A stretch of 58,147 nt of DNA from an uncultured Senegalimassilia sp. (GTDB taxonomy: Bacteria > Actinomycetota > Coriobacteriia > Coriobacteriales > Eggerthellaceae): the NCBI RefSeq assembly GCF_902464545.1, contig NZ_CABQJR010000015.1, positions 1-58,147 of the forward strand, in the 5' to 3' direction. Below the pieces are notes generated by a model. That model did not search any database. It worked only from the letters and a program-made list of their open reading frames with translations, and was not told the DNA's origin. Shown piece after piece: positions 53,819 to 58,147 of this stretch. The translations under genes were made by a program, and so were the position numbers. Every line of letters begins with the position of its first letter. Positions within the stretch are counted from its first letter, which is position 1.

Positions 53819-54535
53819 ATGACTACAAGCTTCAACACCATGGGCATCATCGGCGCCATGGACGTGGAAATCGCGCTGTTGCGCGAAGAGATGGCGAAGG
53901 CCGGCGCGGTGAAGATCACGCGCATCGCCGGCATGGAGTTCAACGTGGGCACCATCGGCAACGCCACCGTCATCGTGGTGCAGTGCGGCGTGGGCATGGC
54001 GAACGCCGCCACGTGCGCGCAGGTGCTCATCGACCGCTTCGGCGTGAGCGCGCTGCTCAACACCGGCATCGCCGGCTCGCTGGACGCATCCATCAACATC
54101 GGCGACATCGTGGTGGCCGATGATGCGGTCAACCACATCATGGACGTGCGCAATCTGGGCTACGCCGCAGGTCAGACGCCGGGTCTGGACACGCTCGCGT
54201 TCCCCTGCAGCCCGGCGCTGTCGAAATCGGTCCTCGCCGCGGCTTCGGCGATAGGCGCCACCACGCACACCGGCCGCGTGGCCTCGGGCGACCGCTTCGT
54301 GTGCGACAACTTCGAAAAGCAGCGCATCGTCGAAACGTTCGGCGCGAAGTGCTGCGAGATGGAAGGCGCAGCCATCGCGCAGGTCGCATGGGCCAACGGC
54401 GTGCCGTGCGCCATCGTGCGAGCCGTCTCCGACAAGGCCGACGGTTCCTCGTCCATGGACTACCCCACGTTCGAGGCGCAGGCGGCCCGCAACAGCGCCG
54501 CGCTCGTCATCGCCATGCTCGAGCGCCAAGGCTAG
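53819..54535 (+). CDS. mtnN: 5'-methylthioadenosine/S-adenosylhomocysteine nucleosidase
   Basis: 238 residues from ATG 53819; an internal ATG at 53840 (MGIIGAMDVEI) is an alternative start, since the family usually opens there. Motifs: VVQCGVGMANAATCAQVLID, LNTGIAGSLDASINIGDIVV, GDRFVCDN and CCEMEGAAIAQVAW, containing the catalytic Glu, then RAVSDKAD. It splits SAH into adenine and S-ribosylhomocysteine, the substrate of LuxS. The ribosome site is weak, so coupling to luxS transcription is likely. Confidence 0.94.
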   Translation: MTTSFNTMGIIGAMDVEIALLREEMAKAGAVKITRIAGMEFNVGTIGNATVIVVQCGVGMANAATCAQVLIDRFGVSALLNTGIAGSLDASINIGDIVVADDAVNHIMDVRNLGYAAGQTPGLDTLAFPCSPALSKSVLAAASAIGATTHTGRVASGDRFVCDNFEKQRIVETFGAKCCEMEGAAIAQVAWANGVPCAIVRAVSDKADGSSSMDYPTFEAQAARNSAALVIAMLERQG

Positions 54536-54781
54536 CAAGCCGCGGAACCGGTGCCGCGCGTCGTGCGGCACCGACCCGCACGCGCAGCACACCCGGGCTC
54601 AGGCTGCGTTCGCGCTACCGCCCGCCCCGCATCCTTCAGGACGCCCCGAGCCGCAAACCGGCGCACACAACCGCCCGCGCGGCACTTCGGAAAACCCGAG
54701 TCGCGCGAACCCGCGGGTCCGGCTCTAACCCAGGCCCGAGGCCCCAAATCCCCCTAGAACACGACGATCGGACGCTTCCCC

Positions 54782-55480
54782 ATGACCTTCGATGACAACA
54801 TGCTTCCCACCATCGACGACCCCGCCGTCAGCCTGGTGCGCGACGAACGCGGCCTGGCGCTGGCGGGCGAAGGCATGGAGTTGCGCTGCGATCTTGCGGG
54901 CATGCTGCCGCGCATCAAGCCCGGCAGGCTCTCCCACGAGCTGCTCGTCCGCGCCGCGCGCGTCAAAGGCGTCGATCAGCCGCGCGCCATCGATGCCACC
55001 GCCGGGTTCGGGGAGGACGCGCTGCTGCTGGCCGCGGCCGGCTTCCATGTGCAGCTCTTCGAGCACGACCCCGTCATCGCCGCGCTGCTCGCCGACGGCC
55101 TGGCGCGCGCCGCCGCCGACCCGCAGCTTTCGCCCATCGTAGCGCGCATGCGCCTGACCAGCGGCGACAGCGTGCAGGCGCTTGCCGCACGCGCATCCAT
55201 GGACGTGGCCAAACCCGACGTGGTCTACCTCGACCCGATGTTCCCCGCCCGGCAGAAAAGCGCCGCGGTCAAGAAGAAGTTCCAGCTGCTGCACCATCTG
55301 GAGGCGCCGTGCACCGACGAGGAAGGGCTGCTGCGCGCCGCCATAGCCTGCGGCCCGCGCAAGGTGGTCATCAAGCGCCCGGCGAAGGGCCCGTACCTGG
55401 CCGGCATCAAGCCCAGCTATTCCATCGACGGCAAGGCCGTGCGCTACGACTGCATCGTCCCCGCCAGCATGAAGCTATAG
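54782..55480 (+). CDS. rsmJ: 16S rRNA m2G1516 methyltransferase RsmJ-like
   Basis: 232 residues. The SAM site is IDATAGFGEDALLLAAAGFH and the acceptor-region motif is YLDPMFPARQKSAAVKKKFQ, which is characteristic of RsmJ (DPMFP-x-R-x-KSA-x-VKK). It continues LVIKRPAKG-like (VVIKRPAKGPYLAG). It methylates one guanine of the small ribosomal RNA. It stands 246 bp after mtnN, in a GC-rich gap without features. The third REP-like element begins 8 bp after its stop. Confidence 0.9.
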   Translation: MTFDDNMLPTIDDPAVSLVRDERGLALAGEGMELRCDLAGMLPRIKPGRLSHELLVRAARVKGVDQPRAIDATAGFGEDALLLAAAGFHVQLFEHDPVIAALLADGLARAAADPQLSPIVARMRLTSGDSVQALAARASMDVAKPDVVYLDPMFPARQKSAAVKKKFQLLHHLEAPCTDEEGLLRAAIACGPRKVVIKRPAKGPYLAGIKPSYSIDGKAVRYDCIVPASMKL

Positions 55481-55488
55481 AACGCGAA

Positions 55489-55574
55489 CGCGAACAGGGG
55501 ACGGAGGTGCGTTCAGAATCGACCTTTCATTCCCCAAAGGCCAACCCTGAACACACCTCCGTCCCCTGTTCGCG
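55489..55574. repeat. REP-like palindromic element, copy 3
   Basis: Arms 55489-55516 and 55547-55574 pair at 27 of 28 positions, with a 30-bp loop. It lies between rsmJ and the LysR gene, which converge on it. The outer bases (CGCGAACA and TGTTCGCG) differ from copies 1 and 2 in both arms together. Confidence 0.9.
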
Positions 55575-55608
55575 CCGCATGACGCCCGACGCTTCGCCCG
55601 CAGGTTGC

Positions 55609-56520
55609 TTAGCCCTCCACCTTCGCGTAGAGCTTCATGGCCGCCACGAACGCCTCGCCTATCGCGTCGAGCGTCAACCCGCGCGGCATCACGTACCCGA
55701 TATGCATGCGCTCGCCGGAGCGGATAGGCACCGCCGTGATGGCGCCGCGCTGCAAGAACTCCGGATACACGCCGCTAGTCACGGTATAGGCGTCGGAGTG
55801 CAGCATGAAGCTGGTGGCGAAACCGCGATCGCTGACCTTCACCGTCTTCGCCGAGGGCGCCCACAGCGGCTCTTCGGAAAACGCCGACGACTCATATGCC
55901 CCCTGCACGAACGACAGCTGCGGATACGGATACAGGTCGTCAAGCGAAACGCTCTCCCGCCCCGCCAGCGGGTGCCCGATACGCAAAAACACGTGCGGCA
56001 CTGCTTCGAACAGCTCGTAGAACTCCAGTTTGTTGCGGTCGAGCACGCGCCCCACCGCCCCCTCGTTGGCGCGCGAGAGGTATATCACGCCCAGGTCGCT
56101 GTCGCATCTTGCCACGTCATCGATGATCTGCTGCGTCTGCGTCTCGTTGAGCACCAGGTCGAACCTGCCCGAACCCACCTGCTGCGCAACGTCCAAAAAC
56201 GCCCGCTCCACAAACGTGAAGTGATGAGAGGAAACCGCGAAGCGCATGCCCTCGGGCTGGTTGCCGCCATAGCGGCGCTCAAGGTTGTCCATCTGCAGCA
56301 CCACCTGCCGCGCCCGGCCTAGGAACTCCATGCCCTCCTTCGTGGGCGTAGCGCCGGTATTCCCGCGGGTGAACAGGGAAAAACCCAGTTCGCGCTCCAC
56401 GACCGACACTGCCTCGGACAGGCTGGGCTGCGAAACCGACAGCACGCGCGAAGCCGCCACCATCGACCCCGTTTCCGCGATCTTCAACATATAGCGCATC
56501 TGTTGCAGCGTGATCTTCAT
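55609..56520 (-). CDS. LysR-family transcriptional regulator, paralogue of the one at 40163
   Basis: 303 residues from ATG 56520. The HTH is MLKIAETGSMVAASRVLSVS, then QPSLSEAVSVVERELGFSLF, followed by the TRGNTGATPTKEGMEF wing. The effector domain has a conserved QQIIDDVARCDSDLGVIYLS. This segment recurs in the protein at 40163 (IIDDVRVQRSELGVLYRC), supporting a shared Coriobacteriia-type subfamily. No divergent metabolic gene is adjacent: the nearest on its 5' side is the bactofilin-like gene at 56772. Confidence 0.9.
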   Translation of the reverse strand: MKITLQQMRYMLKIAETGSMVAASRVLSVSQPSLSEAVSVVERELGFSLFTRGNTGATPTKEGMEFLGRARQVVLQMDNLERRYGGNQPEGMRFAVSSHHFTFVERAFLDVAQQVGSGRFDLVLNETQTQQIIDDVARCDSDLGVIYLSRANEGAVGRVLDRNKLEFYELFEAVPHVFLRIGHPLAGRESVSLDDLYPYPQLSFVQGAYESSAFSEEPLWAPSAKTVKVSDRGFATSFMLHSDAYTVTSGVYPEFLQRGAITAVPIRSGERMHIGYVMPRGLTLDAIGEAFVAAMKLYAKVEG

Positions 56521-56771
56521 GCCAACCCTTCCGGCGAAAAGAGAAACCTTCGAAAGCCAAGTATACGTCACGGCCCGCACCAACCCCCAAACGCCCACAG
56601 GCGGGTGAAGCCGCGTACAGCTCGGCTTCACCATCTCGCTTACCCCTCTTTGCACACACGCGCGCGCAAGCAAGTATACTGGCGGAAAGGGGAAAGCTGC
56701 TGCGCAAAGGCGCTTTCACGCGACGCCGGGGCCGCCGTTGCGTCGCGCAAACGCAAACGGAGGAGGACATC

Positions 56772-58127
56772 ATGACCGCCATAACGCTTCTTGCAGCGCT
56801 CGCGCTCATCGCGCTTGCAAGCGCGGGCATTGCCGCATGGGCTCGCAACGCCCGGAAAACCGGCGCGAACGCCCCGGGCGCGCTCGCATGCGCCGCCGTG
56901 GCCATCGCAACCGCCGGCACGCTCGCCATCGCCCCGGCGATACCGGCGTTCGCAGCGGACGAATCGCATCACGCAGACGACGACCACGCCTGGTCAGCCG
57001 ACGAGATCGCCGACGATGCGAGCGGCATGCTGGGAGACGACATCATCTGGTTCGGCCAAAGCAAGCTGTTCACGAAAACGGCCGCACCTAACGACATCCT
57101 CGCCGCGGGCCAGTCCATCGCCGTAAGCTCATGCACCGTATCGGGCAGCATCCGCGCAGCAGCCGAGGACATCGCCATCAGGGGCGCCAACGTGGCGCAC
57201 AGCATCACCCTTGCCGCAAAAGATGCCACGGTGAGCGACACCACGGCGCAGGCGGTGGCCATCGCCGCCAGCGATGCAAGCTTCTCCGGCGAATGCGATG
57301 CGCTCTACATCTGCGCCGAGCACGCCGTCATCGACGGAACCGTCCACGGCGACGTCGTGGTCAACGCCGACTCCGTACGGCTGGGCCCGAACGCCCACAT
57401 CGAAGGCGCCGTACGCGGCTCTGCCGGCGATCAGCCCGAGATAGCCTCCTCCGCACAGCACGGCGCACTGGAGCTTTCCATCCACACGCAGGACGATAAG
57501 CCTGAGCCCGCGTTCAATGCGGTCAGCACCTCGCTGGCAGCGGTCTATAGCGCCCTCGCGTGCCTGGTGACCGCGGCGGCGGCCGAATGGCTGGCGCGCA
57601 AGCACACCGCAAACGCCGCCCAGCTGGCGAAAACCCGCACCGGCTACCTGGTCGCCTCCGGGATCATCGGCGCCATCGCAGCGCCCGTGGCGGTGATCAT
57701 CCTGTGCTGCCTGGTTATCACGCTGCCCATCGCCGGCGCCGCAACGTTCTCCCTGATTGCGCTCACCATCGTCTCGGGCGGCTTCACCGCCGCCGCGCTG
57801 GGCAAGCTGGTCTTCAAGAACCTGGGACGATTCCCCGCGGCGCTTGCTATGGGCGCCATCCTGGGCGCGGCATGCGCGCTGCCCTACATCGGCAAGCCGC
57901 TGGCTGCCGCCTGCTTCATGTTCGCCCTAGGCTACCTCATCCAGAACGCGTTCCTGGGATTGACGAACCGCAACGAGGGCGCGCCGACGCCGCAGGCGGG
58001 CAACCCCGTCTCGGCTGCAGCGGCGCCTGCACCCGCGCCGGCAGCGCCGGCGTCTGCAGCTGCTCCCCGGCAGCCCGACGCTCCGCAAAACGGCTCCGGC
58101 AATCCGCCGCAGGCGCCCACAGCATAA
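56772..58127 (+). CDS. Membrane protein with a bactofilin-like repeat domain
   Basis: 451 residues, ATG 56772 with GGAGGA 6 bases upstream. It opens with a membrane segment (1-23) and a second one (about 38-61). A repeat-rich external domain (about 110-215) follows with units such as SGSIRAAAEDIAIRGANVAH and DGTVHGDVVVNADSVRLGPN. This is the right-handed-helix pattern of bactofilin/polymer-forming proteins. Then come five or so membrane helices (about 255-395) and a Pro/Ala-rich tail to the end. Free bactofilins are small and cytoplasmic, so a membrane-tethered, apparently exported version is unusual. A role in the envelope is likely. Confidence 0.75.
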   Translation: MTAITLLAALALIALASAGIAAWARNARKTGANAPGALACAAVAIATAGTLAIAPAIPAFAADESHHADDDHAWSADEIADDASGMLGDDIIWFGQSKLFTKTAAPNDILAAGQSIAVSSCTVSGSIRAAAEDIAIRGANVAHSITLAAKDATVSDTTAQAVAIAASDASFSGECDALYICAEHAVIDGTVHGDVVVNADSVRLGPNAHIEGAVRGSAGDQPEIASSAQHGALELSIHTQDDKPEPAFNAVSTSLAAVYSALACLVTAAAAEWLARKHTANAAQLAKTRTGYLVASGIIGAIAAPVAVIILCCLVITLPIAGAATFSLIALTIVSGGFTAAALGKLVFKNLGRFPAALAMGAILGAACALPYIGKPLAAACFMFALGYLIQNAFLGLTNRNEGAPTPQAGNPVSAAAAPAPAPAAPASAAAPRQPDAPQNGSGNPPQAPTA

Positions 58128-58147
58128 CCTGCGCACCATGCAAAAGG

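Noticed and set aside
50783..55574. CRISPR array built from the repeated palindromes
   Set aside because: The copies are 2-3 kb apart with genes between them, the arms are inverted, and there are no regular spacers or cas genes.

Overview
The window comes from a GC-rich, anaerobic, gut-type actinobacterium of the class Coriobacteriia, most likely family Eggerthellaceae. The clues are the high GC content, the lipoprotein and surface-protein styles, the hybrid-cluster protein, the many LysR regulators, the ATP-PPase-only GMP synthase and the selenium-type molybdenum hydroxylase cluster. The genus cannot be settled from the sequence. No rRNA, tRNA, CRISPR array or intact insertion sequence was seen.

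About 1-6.4 kb is a lower-GC accessory strip. It holds a COG1373-type AAA ATPase bracketed by palindromes, the remnant of a second such ATPase with its own palindrome, an XRE regulator, and broken pieces of an AbiEi-like antitoxin and an alpha/beta hydrolase. Within it is an HxlR regulator divergent from a radical SAM gene. Next comes one very large secreted, membrane-anchored surface protein (6.7-13.35 kb), followed by a decayed IS110-like fragment. Two dispersed repeats link these accessory stretches.

About 14-24.6 kb has a GNAT acetyltransferase, a LysR/EamA divergent pair, hcp divergent from a Crp/Fnr regulator, a 5'-shortened glyoxalase-like gene, the molybdate operon modA-modB-modC-modD, and an unusual iron-sulfur aldo/keto reductase. 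About 25-29.8 kb has the split-type GMP synthase, an XRE/membrane-protein pair, DegV and a triple RidA fusion.

About 30.1-38.5 kb is a molybdenum hydroxylase (xanthine dehydrogenase-type) block. FAD, 2Fe-2S and molybdenum subunits are followed by YqeC, YqeB and an XdhC-type chaperone. MocA is divergent, and a uracil/xanthine permease is convergent with mocA. With modABCD and guaA nearby, the picture is uptake and oxidation of purines by a molybdenum cofactor enzyme that probably carries labile selenium.

The remainder is mostly core metabolism: diaminopimelate dehydrogenase, LysR, a MetE-like methyltransferase, a GGDEF-containing hybrid histidine kinase, uracil-DNA glycosylase, a K+ channel overlapping a ClC-type channel, a small lipoprotein, a PiT phosphate permease, class 3 fructose-bisphosphatase, luxS, mtnN, rsmJ, LysR, and a bactofilin-like membrane protein. 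Three near-perfect 28-29 bp palindromic (REP-like) elements lie between genes from 50.8 to 55.6 kb.

The best candidates for something undescribed are the ATPase/palindrome cassettes at the left end, the REP-like elements, and the triple RidA fusion beside the molybdenum hydroxylase block.
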